Shown piece after piece: positions 34,535 to 44,181 of a stretch of DNA of 60,810 nt. Source of the DNA: Thermodesulforhabdus norvegica (GTDB taxonomy: Bacteria; Desulfobacterota; Syntrophobacteria; Syntrophobacterales; Thermodesulforhabdaceae); assembly GCF_900114975.1 (NCBI RefSeq), contig NZ_FOUU01000004.1:1-60810 (forward strand), given 5' to 3'. Both the position numbers and the translations under genes were made by a program. Under the pieces are notes generated by a model. That model worked only from the letters and a program-made list of their open reading frames with translations. It was not told the DNA's origin and made no database searches. Position 1 is the first letter of the stretch. Each line of letters opens with the position of its first letter.

Positions 34535-35831
34535 TCGATATTGACCGGGCGTGGGCTTCCAGCCCTTCCCATCTGGCCATCCTTTCCACGGCCGAAGCAT
34601 CCCGGAAGAAGGCCTCTTCAGGGTAGTGGAGAAGGCTGATCCGTCTTAAAAAGTTTTGCACGCCAAGGGCCGAGGCAAAACGCGCAGTTTGTGAAGTCGG
34701 AAGTACATGATTCGGACCTGCAAAATAATCTCCCAGAGGTTCCGGGGTGTAGTGACCTATGAACAGGGCGCCGGCGTTGGTTATTTTGCCCAACCAATCC
34801 CAGGGTGTTTTGACGTGAAGCTCGAGATGCTCCGGTGCAATTCTGTTGGCCAGTTCGGCCGCAACGTCTTCGTTTTCCACGAGGAAACAGGCTCCGTAGT
34901 TGGTCAGAGCCTCCAGGGCCACGTCCCTTCTGGGTAAGCTCCGGACCTGCCTTTTTACTTCTTCTATCACCCCTTCGGCAAGTTCCTTATTCCAGGTTAT
35001 CAAAACAGGGCTGGCGTAGGTATCGTGCTCCGCCTGGCTTAGGAGATCGGCGGCCACAAAGACGGGGTTAGCTGTTTCGTCGGCAATTATGAGAACTTCG
35101 CTCGGCCCTGCTATGATGTCGACGCCCACAATTCCCATCAATAGTCTTTTGGCGGTTGTTACGTAAATGTTACCGGGTCCTACTATGATGTTTACGGGTT
35201 TGACCGTCTCCGTACCCCAGGCAAATGCGGCAACTGCCCAGGCACTTCCCATTCGGTAAATTCTTTGTGCCCCGCACTCCTTTGCCGTAACGAGTAAACC
35301 GGGATGAAGGGTCCCGTCTTTTCTGGGAGGGCTGGCAATGGCGATTTCCTTAACCCCCGCAACCCTTGCGGGGATTACCGTCATGATTACGGTCGAAATA
35401 AGAGGCGTGGCTCCTTCTGCTCCCCCCGGAATGTAAGCACCTACGGATTCCACGGGCCTGACCATTTGCCCGAGGAAAACCCCGTCGTCCCGGGTCATAA
35501 ACCAGGACCTTTCTTTCTGGGCCTCGTGAAATTCGCGGACGTTGTCTGCGGCTCTGCGAATGATGTCGGTAAAATCCCGATCAAAGCCTGATATTTCCTC
35601 GTAGGCTTTCTCGATTTCGTCGTCGGAAACGGCAATCATTGCTTTTTCGAAGTCGGGGCAATCAAAAGCCCTGGTGTATTCAACGATGGCCCTGTCGCCC
35701 TTTTTCCGCACCTCTTCCAGTATGCCTTTAACCCGTGCTTCAATGGTTTCATCGACAATTGCTCCCCGTTCTCTAAGGCGGCGAAGGAATTGCTCTGAAG
35801 CGTCCGAGGGGTATGAATAAAGGGCTATCAT
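34515..35831 (-). CDS. hisD: Histidinol dehydrogenase
   Basis: HisD carries out the last two oxidations of histidine synthesis with NAD and zinc. The 438-residue protein has YIPGGAEGATPLISTVIMT, VDIIAGPSEVLIIADE and AGPNHVLPTSQTARF, which hold the catalytic and zinc ligands. It is the only histidine pathway gene in the window. It starts 2 bases after the rlpA stop and may be co-transcribed with it. Confidence 0.96.
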   Translation of the reverse strand: MIALYSYPSDASEQFLRRLRERGAIVDETIEARVKGILEEVRKKGDRAIVEYTRAFDCPDFEKAMIAVSDDEIEKAYEEISGFDRDFTDIIRRAADNVREFHEAQKERSWFMTRDDGVFLGQMVRPVESVGAYIPGGAEGATPLISTVIMTVIPARVAGVKEIAIASPPRKDGTLHPGLLVTAKECGAQRIYRMGSAWAVAAFAWGTETVKPVNIIVGPGNIYVTTAKRLLMGIVGVDIIAGPSEVLIIADETANPVFVAADLLSQAEHDTYASPVLITWNKELAEGVIEEVKRQVRSLPRRDVALEALTNYGACFLVENEDVAAELANRIAPEHLELHVKTPWDWLGKITNAGALFIGHYTPEPLGDYFAGPNHVLPTSQTARFASALGVQNFLRRISLLHYPEEAFFRDASAVERMARWEGLEAHARSISIRKKNG

Positions 35832-35833
35832 TT

Positions 35834-36610
35834 TCAGGCTCCTTCTCTTGCTATGACGAAAGCATCGGGAAAACCGCGCCTGCGAATTTTTTCCGCCTCC
35901 CTTTCGGCCTCCACCAGATCCTTGAACAGACCAACCCTGACCCTGTAAAAAATCCTGCCGCTACATTCAAAGGGCACGATGACGACGTAATCGTACGATC
36001 CTTTCAGACGACTGCGCAACCGTTCGGCGTTATCTCTTAACAGAAAGGCTCCCACCTGAATTTCAAACTCACCGGTTCGGAAAGACGGCACGGGCTGAAG
36101 TTCCCATATTGGTTGCAGGCTCGCATAGGGGATCAGAGTGGCGGGTTGAACGGCTTCGATTCTTACCTTTGCAATGCCGTCGTTGAGCATCCCCAGTTCT
36201 TTTGCCGCGCGCCTCGAAAGATCTATTATGCGACCCCGGACAAAGGGGCCGCGGTCGTTTATTCTCACGATAACCCATTTCCCGCTGTCCAGCCTCGTGA
36301 CTTTCACATAGGTTCCGAATGGGAGGGTCTTATGGGCCGCCGTCATTGCGTTCATATCGTAAGGTTCTCCGCTTGCTGTTCTTTTTCTGTGAAACTCCGG
36401 ACCGTACCAGCTTGCATACCCTTCTTCAACGTAGCCCTCGGCGGAAGGTAAGGGGAAATAGCACTGATCCTGAACGCAGTAAGGTTTTACCTTCGTTTTA
36501 ACGGTTCGCTTTTCTTTTTTTTTCGCCGGAATCGTGGCACAGGAAAAGACGGCCGTGCAGATCATAAGGCTCAGCATTAAAATACGCACCCGAGCGCCTT
36601 CAACTTTCAT
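35834..36610 (-). CDS. rlpA: RlpA-like septal lipoprotein (DPBB and SPOR domains)
   Basis: The 258-residue lipoprotein has a signal ending in lipobox AVFSC (C24), a double-psi beta barrel ([20 protein letters not shown], with catalytic-site residues of RlpA lytic transglycosylases, and [22 protein letters not shown]) and a C-terminal SPOR domain ([17 protein letters not shown]) that binds denuded septal peptidoglycan. It probably trims peptidoglycan at division. It lies between the HMGL-Cache gene and hisD. Confidence 0.92.
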   Translation of the reverse strand: MKVEGARVRILMLSLMICTAVFSCATIPAKKKEKRTVKTKVKPYCVQDQCYFPLPSAEGYVEEGYASWYGPEFHRKRTASGEPYDMNAMTAAHKTLPFGTYVKVTRLDSGKWVIVRINDRGPFVRGRIIDLSRRAAKELGMLNDGIAKVRIEAVQPATLIPYASLQPIWELQPVPSFRTGEFEIQVGAFLLRDNAERLRSRLKGSYDYVVIVPFECSGRIFYRVRVGLFKDLVEAEREAEKIRRRGFPDAFVIAREGA

Positions 36611-36633
36611 TGACTGCCCCCGTTTCGGTATTC

Positions 36634-38463
36634 CTACCTGGATGCCCTTTCCTCCATTCTCGCCAGGTCTTCGAACCTTATGTCAACGCCCAGGACCCCG
36701 ACTATTTCGTCCTTTTCGTTACGAATCGGGGCCGAGACGGTAATACAAAGTGCGCCGGTATATCTGGAGGTATAGAAATCGGTAACGTGAACCTTACCGG
36801 TGCGCATGGGCTCGATAAACCATGGCCTGTCGGAAAGGTCTTCTCCAACCTGAGCCTTCTCGTACTTGGCCTTGTCCACAATGTGGGTGATGTTTCTGGT
36901 GATGCGTCTTCCTTCGGCATCCGTTACGTAAGCATACTGTATGAAGGGGTTAAGTTCGAGTAGTGTACGAAGAACAGGCTCCTGACGCTCGGGATCCATG
37001 CTGCGAATAGCTTCGTTTTCCACGACTTCCTCGATAAGGTGAGCGGCCAGAGATCGGGCTCTCTGTTTGAGCAGGTCGAATTCGCTTTCGAAGTACTCGG
37101 GGAGATACCTCCGTGCCCATTTTTCCAGCTCTTCTTTTGATATGGAAGTGTTACGTCCTTTTTCGTATTCTTCCATGACGCGCTTGTAAATTTTCTGTAT
37201 TCCCGGATGCCGCTTGTCGAGTTTCCTGTCACCTTCTAGCTTCAGCCTCTGATTTACCCAGTAGACGATTCCCGCAATGCCCGACTTGTCCGTTATGGTT
37301 ATGGTGATCGGACGCTTAAGGATCTTCTCGGTATCGAAAATGTTATAAATTTCAGGGTTCTTTATGATACCGTCCACATGTATTCCCGCAGCCGTGGCGT
37401 TGAAATCCTCTCCCACGAAGGGATACTTGGCGGGTATTGCGTAGTTGAGTTCTTTCTCGAAATACTCGGCAATTTCCGTTATCACCGTCGTATCGATTCC
37501 GTCGGTGGTACCCCGCAGTGAGATGTACTCCATTATAAGGCCTTCAACAGGGGCGTTACCGGTGCGCTCTCCGAATCCCAGAAGTGTGCCGTTTGCGCCA
37601 CTGCAACCGTAGAGCCACGCCGTGGTGGCGTTGATCAGAACCTTGTGGAAGTCGTTATGACCGTGCCACTCAAGCAGATGCCCCGGCACCCCGGCTTCGT
37701 CGATAAAAGCCCGTACGAGCTTTGGAACACTCCTCGGAAGTGCTGCTCCCGGGTAGGTCACGCCGAATCCAAGGGTGTCGCAGAGCCGAATCTTGATATC
37801 GACCCCGGACTCTTCCCGAAGCTTCATAAGCTCTATGGCAAAGGGGATGCAGAAACCGTAAATGTCGGCTCTGGTTACGTCTTCAAAGTGGCATCTGGGA
37901 CGGATGCCCTTTTCAAGCGCAGCACGAACAACATCAAGATAATCGTTCATAGCTTCGCGTCGTGTTTTCCCCAGTTTGAGAAATATGTGGTAGTCTGAAA
38001 CGGAAGTCAGAAGGCCCGTCTCCTCGATTTCCATATCCAGAACGAGCTGTAAGTCCTCTTTCCTGGCTCTTATCCAGGCAGTTATTTCGGGATAACGATA
38101 GCCTTTTGCCCTACAGCGTTCTACGGCTTCTCTGTCCTTCTTCGTATAAAGAAAAAACTCCGTCTGCCTTATGACGCCTCGAGGTCCGGAAAGTCGATGG
38201 AGAAAATCGAAGATCCTTACTATTTGATCGACTGTGTAAGGAGGCCTCGCCTGCTGGCCGTCTCTAAAGGTTGTGTCGGTTATGAACATGTCTTCGGCGG
38301 GATCCAGAGGTTCCAGCTTGTGATCGAAGTCGATTTTCGGCACTTCGTCGTAAGGGAAAATCTCTCTCAGAAGATTGGGTTCTTCCACGTCTCTGAGGTC
38401 ATACCGCCAGAACTTAGAATGTTCGTGATCGAGAAGCCGTTTTCGAGGATTCCATCGGGCCAT
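36634..38463 (-). CDS. HMGL-type acyltransferase fused to a C-terminal Cache (PDC) domain
   Basis: The 609-residue protein begins with an isopropylmalate/homocitrate/Re-citrate synthase-like TIM barrel: metal-site [17 protein letters not shown] (D63 and R67) and EWHGHND (H267, H269, N270). From about residue 490 it has a Cache domain ([28 protein letters not shown]), normally a sensor outside the membrane. No signal peptide or membrane segment is present, so the sensor sits in the cytoplasm and may regulate the enzyme. The reaction is uncertain: Re-citrate synthase, isopropylmalate synthase or another 2-oxoacid condensation are all possible. It lies between aspS and rlpA. Confidence 0.85.
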   Translation of the reverse strand: MARWNPRKRLLDHEHSKFWRYDLRDVEEPNLLREIFPYDEVPKIDFDHKLEPLDPAEDMFITDTTFRDGQQARPPYTVDQIVRIFDFLHRLSGPRGVIRQTEFFLYTKKDREAVERCRAKGYRYPEITAWIRARKEDLQLVLDMEIEETGLLTSVSDYHIFLKLGKTRREAMNDYLDVVRAALEKGIRPRCHFEDVTRADIYGFCIPFAIELMKLREESGVDIKIRLCDTLGFGVTYPGAALPRSVPKLVRAFIDEAGVPGHLLEWHGHNDFHKVLINATTAWLYGCSGANGTLLGFGERTGNAPVEGLIMEYISLRGTTDGIDTTVITEIAEYFEKELNYAIPAKYPFVGEDFNATAAGIHVDGIIKNPEIYNIFDTEKILKRPITITITDKSGIAGIVYWVNQRLKLEGDRKLDKRHPGIQKIYKRVMEEYEKGRNTSISKEELEKWARRYLPEYFESEFDLLKQRARSLAAHLIEEVVENEAIRSMDPERQEPVLRTLLELNPFIQYAYVTDAEGRRITRNITHIVDKAKYEKAQVGEDLSDRPWFIEPMRTGKVHVTDFYTSRYTGALCITVSAPIRNEKDEIVGVLGVDIRFEDLARMEERASR

Positions 38464-38476
38464 GATTCCCTCTCTT

Positions 38477-40351
38477 TTAAGACAGATTGCCGGTTTTTTC
38501 TTTTTCTACTTCCACCCTGATGTGCAGTTCAAGGAGTTGTTGCACATCGGGTTCAGAGGGCGCTCCTGTGAGGAGGCAGGTTGCCTTTTGTGTCTTGGGA
38601 AAGGCTATAACGTCTCTTATTGACGAAGCCCCGACCATAAGCATTAAAAGCCTATCGAAGCCGAAGGCAATACCCCCGTGAGGTGGAGCACCGTATTGGA
38701 GGGCCTCAAGAAGAAAGCCGAATTTCTCCCTGGCTTCATCATCGCCGATCCCGAGAACCCTGAAGACCCTCTCCTGAACGTCCCTTCTGTGGATTCGTAT
38801 ACTGCCTCCGCCTATCTCAATCCCGTTGAGTACAAGGTCATAGGCTCTGCTGTGTACCCGCTCCGGAGATTCTTCAAGCAGATGGAGTTCTTCTTCCACA
38901 GGGGCCGTAAAGGGATGGTGGACGGATACAAAGCGCTTCTCCTCGGCACTCCACTCAAGGAGCGGGAAATGAGTGATCCAAACAAATTCGTAGCTCCCCT
39001 TTTCCGCAAGGCCCTCTTTTTCTGCGAGATGGGTCCGAAATTCTCCCATTACGGGGAAAGCCACATCCCGTCGGTCCGCCATAAAGAAGATGATGTCGCC
39101 TTCGCCGAGATTGAGCCGCTCGGTCAGAGCCGCACGAACACCTTCATCCAGGAACTTCGCAATGGGAGATTGCCACTGGTCGGGTTGAATTTTTATCCAG
39201 GCCATTCCCTTAGCACCCAATCTCTGAACGAAGGCGATAAAGTCGTCCAGTTCCTTTCTCGAAAACTTAACCCCGCCCGGATATTTCAGCACGCAGACCC
39301 TTCCACCCGAAGATATAGCCTGTCGGAACACCTGGAAGTCAGAGGCCGACACGATGTCGGTTACGTCGATTATCTCGAGATCGTATCTGAGGTCGGGCCG
39401 ATCTGTTCCGTATTTGTTCATGGCATCTTCATAGGTCATCTTTCTAAAGGGTATCTGGAGCTCTACACCCGCTATTTTTTTGAAGAGGGTATAAAGCCAC
39501 TCTTCGATTATGGCGTAAATATCCGCTTCACTGATGAAGGACATTTCGAGATCCAGTTGAGTAAATTCGGGCTGACGATCGGCTCTGAGATCTTCATCCC
39601 TGAAGCACTTTACGATTTGAAAGTAGCGATCGAAGCCGGAGACCATGAGGAGTTGTTTGAAGAGCTGAGGAGATTGGGGAAGGGCGTAAAATCGGCCCGG
39701 GTAGATCCGGCTGGGGACAAGGTAGTCCCTTGCACCTTCGGGAGTACTTTTGGTCAGCACAGGGGTTTCTACTTCGATAAATCCTCGTTCTGAAAAGAAA
39801 TTCCTGGTAATCTGCAGAGCCTCGTGCCTGGTCCTGAGATTTCGCATCATTGAAGGGCGTCTCAGGTCTATGTATCTATATTGTAGCCTTACATTTTCTC
39901 CGACCTGAACCCTATCTTCCACGAGAAAGGGTGGGGTTCTGGAGGCATTCAGGATCTTCAGGTCGTGAACGAGAACTTCGATCTCTCCGGTCTTGAGCTT
40001 TGGATTTTCCATTCCCTCGGGACGACGCCTCACGGTGCCTTTCACGGCAATGACGTATTCGTTTCTGAGAGAGTGGGCGCGTTCGTGGGCCTCCCTGGAG
40101 TGCTGTGGGTCGAACACCACCTGGGTGATACCCTCGCGGTCCCGAAGGTCCACGAAAATCAGACCCCCGTGATCTCGACGGCGTTGTACCCACCCCATCA
40201 AAATCACATCTTCCCCTATGTGTTCTGCGCCGAGTTCTCCGCAGTGGTGGCTTCTCTTCCACTCACCTAAAGAGTCCAGCGAGACCTCGGAGAACCTTTC
40301 TGCCGATATTTCTTCTTCCGGCTTAATGTGTTCCGCCAGCGGTTCTGTCAC
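38477..40351 (-). CDS. aspS: Aspartyl-tRNA synthetase
   Basis: The 624-residue bacterial-type AspRS has the OB anticodon domain (VILMGWVQRRRDHGGLIFVDLRDR), class II motifs (FIEVETPVLTKSTPEGARDY, FRDEDLRADRQPEFTQLDLEM, GIAFGFDRLLMLM) and a GAD insertion. It has about 30 extra N-terminal residues. The GTG start overlaps the hisS stop (GTGA) with GGAGG 9 bases before, which supports this start. Whether it also charges tRNA-Asn cannot be told here. Confidence 0.95.
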   Translation of the reverse strand: MTEPLAEHIKPEEEISAERFSEVSLDSLGEWKRSHHCGELGAEHIGEDVILMGWVQRRRDHGGLIFVDLRDREGITQVVFDPQHSREAHERAHSLRNEYVIAVKGTVRRRPEGMENPKLKTGEIEVLVHDLKILNASRTPPFLVEDRVQVGENVRLQYRYIDLRRPSMMRNLRTRHEALQITRNFFSERGFIEVETPVLTKSTPEGARDYLVPSRIYPGRFYALPQSPQLFKQLLMVSGFDRYFQIVKCFRDEDLRADRQPEFTQLDLEMSFISEADIYAIIEEWLYTLFKKIAGVELQIPFRKMTYEDAMNKYGTDRPDLRYDLEIIDVTDIVSASDFQVFRQAISSGGRVCVLKYPGGVKFSRKELDDFIAFVQRLGAKGMAWIKIQPDQWQSPIAKFLDEGVRAALTERLNLGEGDIIFFMADRRDVAFPVMGEFRTHLAEKEGLAEKGSYEFVWITHFPLLEWSAEEKRFVSVHHPFTAPVEEELHLLEESPERVHSRAYDLVLNGIEIGGGSIRIHRRDVQERVFRVLGIGDDEAREKFGFLLEALQYGAPPHGGIAFGFDRLLMLMVGASSIRDVIAFPKTQKATCLLTGAPSEPDVQQLLELHIRVEVEKEKTGNLS

Positions 40352-41628
40352 GACCGTCTACCTCCTTCAATCTCTGCCAGGGAGTGAAGCTCGTTTACGA
40401 TTTCGCTCAATTCAACCACAAACTGTTCACTCCGGTGCATGTCTCTCAACTGGGCAATTCCCTTTTGAAGTTCATCTTCTCCGAGTATAAGTGCGTAGGA
40501 TGCTCCCACACGATGGGCCATCCTCATCTGGCTTTTAACACTTTTATCCTCGTAATCGCAATCAACGGAAAAGCCTTCTTTGCGAAGCTTTTGTACCAGT
40601 TTAAAGCCGTATTTCTTTGCTTCCGGGCCTATAAAAACGCAGTAAAGGAAAGGCCCGTTCTGAAAGGGCTCAAGAGTCTGGTCCAGAAGGAGAACTATTC
40701 GCTCCATCCCCAGGGCAAACCCTATGCCCGGTAGATCAGGCCCTCCTAGTTCTTTCATGAGACCGTCATAACGGCCTCCGCCTCCCACGGCATTTTGAGC
40801 ACCGAGATGCTCCGTAACTATCTCAAAAGCCGTGCGAACGTAATAGTCCAGCCCTCTAACCAGCCTGGGATTAAGGCTGTAACCGAGGCCGAGCTCTTCC
40901 AGGTACTGCTTAACCTGATCAAAGTGGTTGACACATTCGTCACAGACGAAGTCCGTGATAACGGGAGCGTCGGCCACAATTTCACCACAGGACGGAACCT
41001 TGCAATCGAAAGCGCGAAGAGGGTTTTTATAGGCCCGCCTGGCACAATCAGGGCAGAGAGAGCTCACGTGTTCGAGGAGGAACTCTCGAAGAACCGTTCT
41101 GAACCGGGGTCTGCACTTCGTACAGCCCAGAGTGTTTATTTCCAGCCGAACGCCTTTTAAACCGATCTCTTCCAGGTAGAGACAGGCCAGGTACATGACC
41201 TCTGCATCCACCATTGGGTCGTTCATGCCGAAAACTTCGACATCGATCTGGTGAAACTGCCTGTAGCGGCCTTTCTGTGGCCTCTCGTGCCGAAACATGG
41301 GACCGATAAGGAAGAACTTGCGCAGTCCCGATACCATATGAAGCTGGTGCTCTATGAAGGCACGAATTATCGACGCCGTGGCTTCAGGTCTCAAAGACAG
41401 CAGGCGGCCTTTTTTGTCGGCGAAGGTGTACATTTCTTTTTCTACGATGTCTGTTGTATCGCCGATTCCCCGGGCGAAGAGCTCCGCCTTTTCCACTACC
41501 GGCGTACGAATCTCCCGATAGCCGAAGCGGTTGAGGATTTCCCTGGCTTTATCCTCAATGTGTCGCCAGAGCGGAGCTTCCGAAGGCAGGATGTCGTTCA
41601 TGCCCTTTACGGACTGTATCTGCTCCAT
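40348..41628 (-). CDS. hisS: Histidyl-tRNA synthetase
   Basis: The 426-residue protein has SVKGMNDILPSEAPLW, class II motif 2 FRHERPQKGRYRQFHQIDVE and the His-binding GLDYYVRTAFEI, with a C-terminal anticodon domain. The start ATG 41628 gives the family N-terminus; the open frame extends to 41682. A cysteine-rich segment at about 180-240 is normal for this family. Coupled to aspS. Confidence 0.96.
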   Translation of the reverse strand: MEQIQSVKGMNDILPSEAPLWRHIEDKAREILNRFGYREIRTPVVEKAELFARGIGDTTDIVEKEMYTFADKKGRLLSLRPEATASIIRAFIEHQLHMVSGLRKFFLIGPMFRHERPQKGRYRQFHQIDVEVFGMNDPMVDAEVMYLACLYLEEIGLKGVRLEINTLGCTKCRPRFRTVLREFLLEHVSSLCPDCARRAYKNPLRAFDCKVPSCGEIVADAPVITDFVCDECVNHFDQVKQYLEELGLGYSLNPRLVRGLDYYVRTAFEIVTEHLGAQNAVGGGGRYDGLMKELGGPDLPGIGFALGMERIVLLLDQTLEPFQNGPFLYCVFIGPEAKKYGFKLVQKLRKEGFSVDCDYEDKSVKSQMRMAHRVGASYALILGEDELQKGIAQLRDMHRSEQFVVELSEIVNELHSLAEIEGGRRS

Positions 41629-41723
41629 CAACTTCCCGTGCTCCCCTGTCAAATTGTTCTTGACCTTCAAAACAAAGGACAATAATTAGCACATTCTCAC
41701 TTTTGTAAAGGAGGAATTTTTTC

Positions 41724-41807
41724 ATGGAACTTGTGTGTTGGTCAATCGCTCTTTGCGGTTTGATCATTCTTTGGTCTTTAAGAGACTTTCCACCTAAGAG
41801 AGGATGA
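41724..41807 (+). CDS. Possible 27-residue membrane peptide
   Basis: AAAGGAGG lies 9 bases before an ATG that opens a 27-codon frame: it starts MELVCWSIALCGLIILWSL and ends RDFPPKRG. The hydrophobic stretch of about 16 residues is long enough to insert in a membrane, with a positive tail. The strong ribosome binding site and membrane-like composition support it, but length makes it uncertain and no homologue is recognised. It lies between hisS (divergent) and a Cys-rich small gene. Confidence 0.5.
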   Translation: MELVCWSIALCGLIILWSLRDFPPKRG

Positions 41808-41868
41808 TTTAAAATTTTCAGTGTACTCACGCGGCAGTCGATGTTATTTATGTCAGGGAGGGTAAGGA

Positions 41869-42060
41869 ATGGTAAATGCTCAGCAGAAGAAGTCCAGGCA
41901 ACCTGTTACGAAAAAGCCCGCTCCAAATCCTGTGAAGTGTAAGGAGGGAAAGGGAGTTCGTAACTTCGACTGCCCCTATTATGATGATTGTCTGGATAAG
42001 GCAGCCCGGGCCATGTGGCCGGGATTTACGTGCGCCGAGTGTGAAAATTATGTGGAGTGA
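41869..42060 (+). CDS. Small cysteine-rich protein of unknown function
   Basis: This 63-residue soluble protein has a basic, proline-rich N-terminal third and five cysteines (C24, C35, C41, C55, C58) in a DCPYYDDCLDKAARAMW-GFTCAECENY arrangement, probably a zinc or Fe-S site. AGGGAGGGTAAGG precedes the ATG. I do not recognise a named family. The flagellar rod-like gene follows 21 bases later. Confidence 0.7.
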   Translation: MVNAQQKKSRQPVTKKPAPNPVKCKEGKGVRNFDCPYYDDCLDKAARAMWPGFTCAECENYVE

Positions 42061-42081
42061 AGGCGCCGGGGAGCAGAGAAA

Positions 42082-42834
42082 ATGATATCGAAAATAGGGC
42101 AAACGGCTTTGACGGGGATGTCGGAAGCCGTCCGCAGGCTTGAGGTCACGTCGCATAACGTGGCCAACGCACTGACTCCGGGGTTCAAAGCCGGTGAGGT
42201 GCGATCCGCCGATGTCGTTGCATCCCCTGCGGGTGACGGCGTTAAAACCCTTGCCGTCACAAAAGACCTCTCTTCCGGGCCGCTAATCATGACCGGTATG
42301 AATTCCGATCTCGCTATTGTGGGTTCCGGGTATTTTGCCGTGGAGAGTTCAGAAGGTGAGAGGTACCTTACGCGAAACGGAACCTTTCGCCTGGACGAAG
42401 ACCGTCAGCTCGTTACTCCCGAAGGTCATCGTCTCCTGAATGCTCAGGGTAATCCCATTCCGGCGCTTCCGGAAGCTCAGAACTGGAAGGTTACGGAAAA
42501 CGGTGAAATCTATCTACAGGATTCCTCCGGAAACTGGGCTCCTGCGGGTGATGAATACCGGATCGGCGTTGCTTCAGTACCGTCGGAAGAAGGCCTCATT
42601 TCGGCCGGAGGTACTCTGTACAGAGCCGGGGCTGAAAGTGGTGTGCCTCAGATTGGGTATCCCGGTGAAAACGGGCGGGGTACGCTGCTTCAAGGGTTTA
42701 TAGAAGGCTCCAATGTGGCCCTTGAGCGGGAAATGGTAAATTCCGTAATGGCCAGGCAGTTGTACGAGGCGAACCTCAGGGTTGCGCAGACCGGGAACGA
42801 AATGACGGAAGAACTTGTTGACAGGATTATATGA
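42082..42834 (+). CDS. Flagellar rod/hook-basal body protein (FlgG/FlgF-like)
   Basis: The 250-residue protein has the N-terminal basal-body rod motif (ALTGMSEAVRRLEVTSHNVANALTPGFKA-like), a central FlgE/F/G domain (GSGYFAVESSEGERYLTRNGTFRLD) and the C-terminal rod motif (SNVALEREMVNSVMARQLYEANLRV). It is FlgG- or FlgF-like and would be exported by the flagellar type III system. No other flagellar gene lies within the window, which is unusual. A strong hairpin follows its stop. Confidence 0.88.
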   Translation: MISKIGQTALTGMSEAVRRLEVTSHNVANALTPGFKAGEVRSADVVASPAGDGVKTLAVTKDLSSGPLIMTGMNSDLAIVGSGYFAVESSEGERYLTRNGTFRLDEDRQLVTPEGHRLLNAQGNPIPALPEAQNWKVTENGEIYLQDSSGNWAPAGDEYRIGVASVPSEEGLISAGGTLYRAGAESGVPQIGYPGENGRGTLLQGFIEGSNVALEREMVNSVMARQLYEANLRVAQTGNEMTEELVDRII

Positions 42835-42840
42835 CAGAAA

Positions 42841-42870
42841 GGCGCCGCCCTGTTGAAATAGAGCGGCGCC
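42841..42870. terminator. Terminator shared by the rod-like gene and ilvE
   Basis: GGCGCCGC (42841-42848) pairs perfectly with GCGGCGCC (42863-42870) around a 14-base loop. It lies between convergent genes. The minus-strand side is followed by TTTCTGTC, so it fits ilvE termination better than the plus-strand gene. Confidence 0.65.
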
Positions 42871-42877
42871 CTTCACG

Positions 42878-43960
42878 TCATTTATCCAGCGGAACTTCCC
42901 TGACCCAGCCGAAAATGTCTTCTTTTTCGCCGTACTGGATCCCTACGAGTTCATCGTAAAGCTTTCTTGACCATTCCCCTACCGATCCGTCCGCGATGGT
43001 TACCCGCTCTTCCTTGTAACAAAGTTCTGAAACCGGCGATATTACGGCTGCAGTTCCCGTACCAAAGCACTCTTTAAGGCTACCGTCTTTGGCACGTTCT
43101 ATAACCTCATCAATCGTTATAGGTCTTTCTTCTACTTTTATGCCCCAGTGGCGGGCAAGGTGGATTACGGATTCTCTCGTTACGCCGGGAAGAATTGACC
43201 CGGTCAGGGGAGGTGTTACCAGGGTGTCTTCTATGCGGAAGAATATGTTCATTGTACCGACCTCTTCCACATACCGCCTCTCCACCGCATCAAGCCACAG
43301 GACCTGGGTGTAACCCTTCTTTTTGGCGATTTCTGCAGCGTAAAGGCTGGCGGCATAGTTCCCCATGGTTTTTGCTTCGCCTACTCCTCCCCGAACTGCG
43401 CGAACGTATTCGTCGCTGACGTAAATCTTTACCGGATTAAATCCCTCAGGGTAGTAGGGTCCGACAGGGCCCGTAATTACGTAATAGACGTACTGCTTTG
43501 CAGGGCGCACACCCAGGGCGGGCTCGGTGGCGAACATCGTGGGTCTTATGTAGAGAGACGTACCGCGACTGCGGGGAACCCAATCGGCGTCCAGCCGGAG
43601 AAGGGCTTCCAGAGACTGCATAAGAACGGCAGGGTCGATTTCGGGCATGCACATACGACGGGCCGATTTGTTGAAGCGTTCCCAGTTCTTTTCAGGTCTA
43701 AAAAGCAGGATGCGGCCGTCCGATGCCCGATAGGCTTTAAGGCCTTCGAAAATTCCCTGACCGTAGTGGAGTACCATTGCTGCAGGGTCAAGGCTCAGGT
43801 TTTGGTAGGGCACGATTCTGGCGTCGTGCCAGCCCCTTCCTTCATCGTAGTTCATGATAAACATGTGATCGCTGAATACGGTCCCGAAAACCAGTTTGCT
43901 TTCGTCTTTCGGTTTGGGGCGTCGTTCTGATTCTCCCGCCGGCATTACTTTTATCTCCAT
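42878..43960 (-). CDS. ilvE: Branched-chain amino-acid aminotransferase
   Basis: This 360-residue type IV PLP enzyme makes or degrades Leu, Ile and Val. It has LVFGTVFSDHMFIMNYDEG, the PLP Lys in GEAKTMGNYAASLYA and GTGTAAVISPV for the phosphate. ATG 43960 follows GGAGGCGCTGGGCT; the frame runs upstream to 44023 without support. It is divergent from the gamma-glutamyltransferase gene. The Liv importer at 22 kb may be metabolically related. Confidence 0.95.
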   Translation of the reverse strand: MEIKVMPAGESERRPKPKDESKLVFGTVFSDHMFIMNYDEGRGWHDARIVPYQNLSLDPAAMVLHYGQGIFEGLKAYRASDGRILLFRPEKNWERFNKSARRMCMPEIDPAVLMQSLEALLRLDADWVPRSRGTSLYIRPTMFATEPALGVRPAKQYVYYVITGPVGPYYPEGFNPVKIYVSDEYVRAVRGGVGEAKTMGNYAASLYAAEIAKKKGYTQVLWLDAVERRYVEEVGTMNIFFRIEDTLVTPPLTGSILPGVTRESVIHLARHWGIKVEERPITIDEVIERAKDGSLKECFGTGTAAVISPVSELCYKEERVTIADGSVGEWSRKLYDELVGIQYGEKEDIFGWVREVPLDK

Positions 43961-43979
43961 AGCCCAGCGCCTCCAGGAT

Positions 43980-44008
43980 TTGAGATTTTCGTTAACAAAC
44001 TCTACAAT
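43980..44008 (+). promoter_or_regulatory. Sigma-70 promoter for the gamma-glutamyltransferase-TRAP genes
   Basis: TTGAGA (43980-43985) and TACAAT (44003-44008) are 17 bases apart, each 5/6 to consensus. The predicted transcript has a leader of about 165 bases before the ATG at 44182, long enough for regulation, but no known riboswitch was recognised. Confidence 0.55.
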
Positions 44009-44181
44009 GATCTCATAAAACAATGTTTAGTATCATTTCAAGTTTCTTTCATTTCTTGCAATTTCACTCATGTTTCGCTATGAGAAATGTTCGGTGTCGT
44101 TACGGCATCCATCTTTCAGATCAGGGGACTGGATTTCGTTGCTTTGCCTTTTGTCATATTTCCTCCGTTAGGGAAAAGGTA

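Noticed and set aside
38678-39793. Long plus-strand frame of 371 codons across aspS
   Set aside because: It is antisense to intact AspRS motifs and shows no protein family features.
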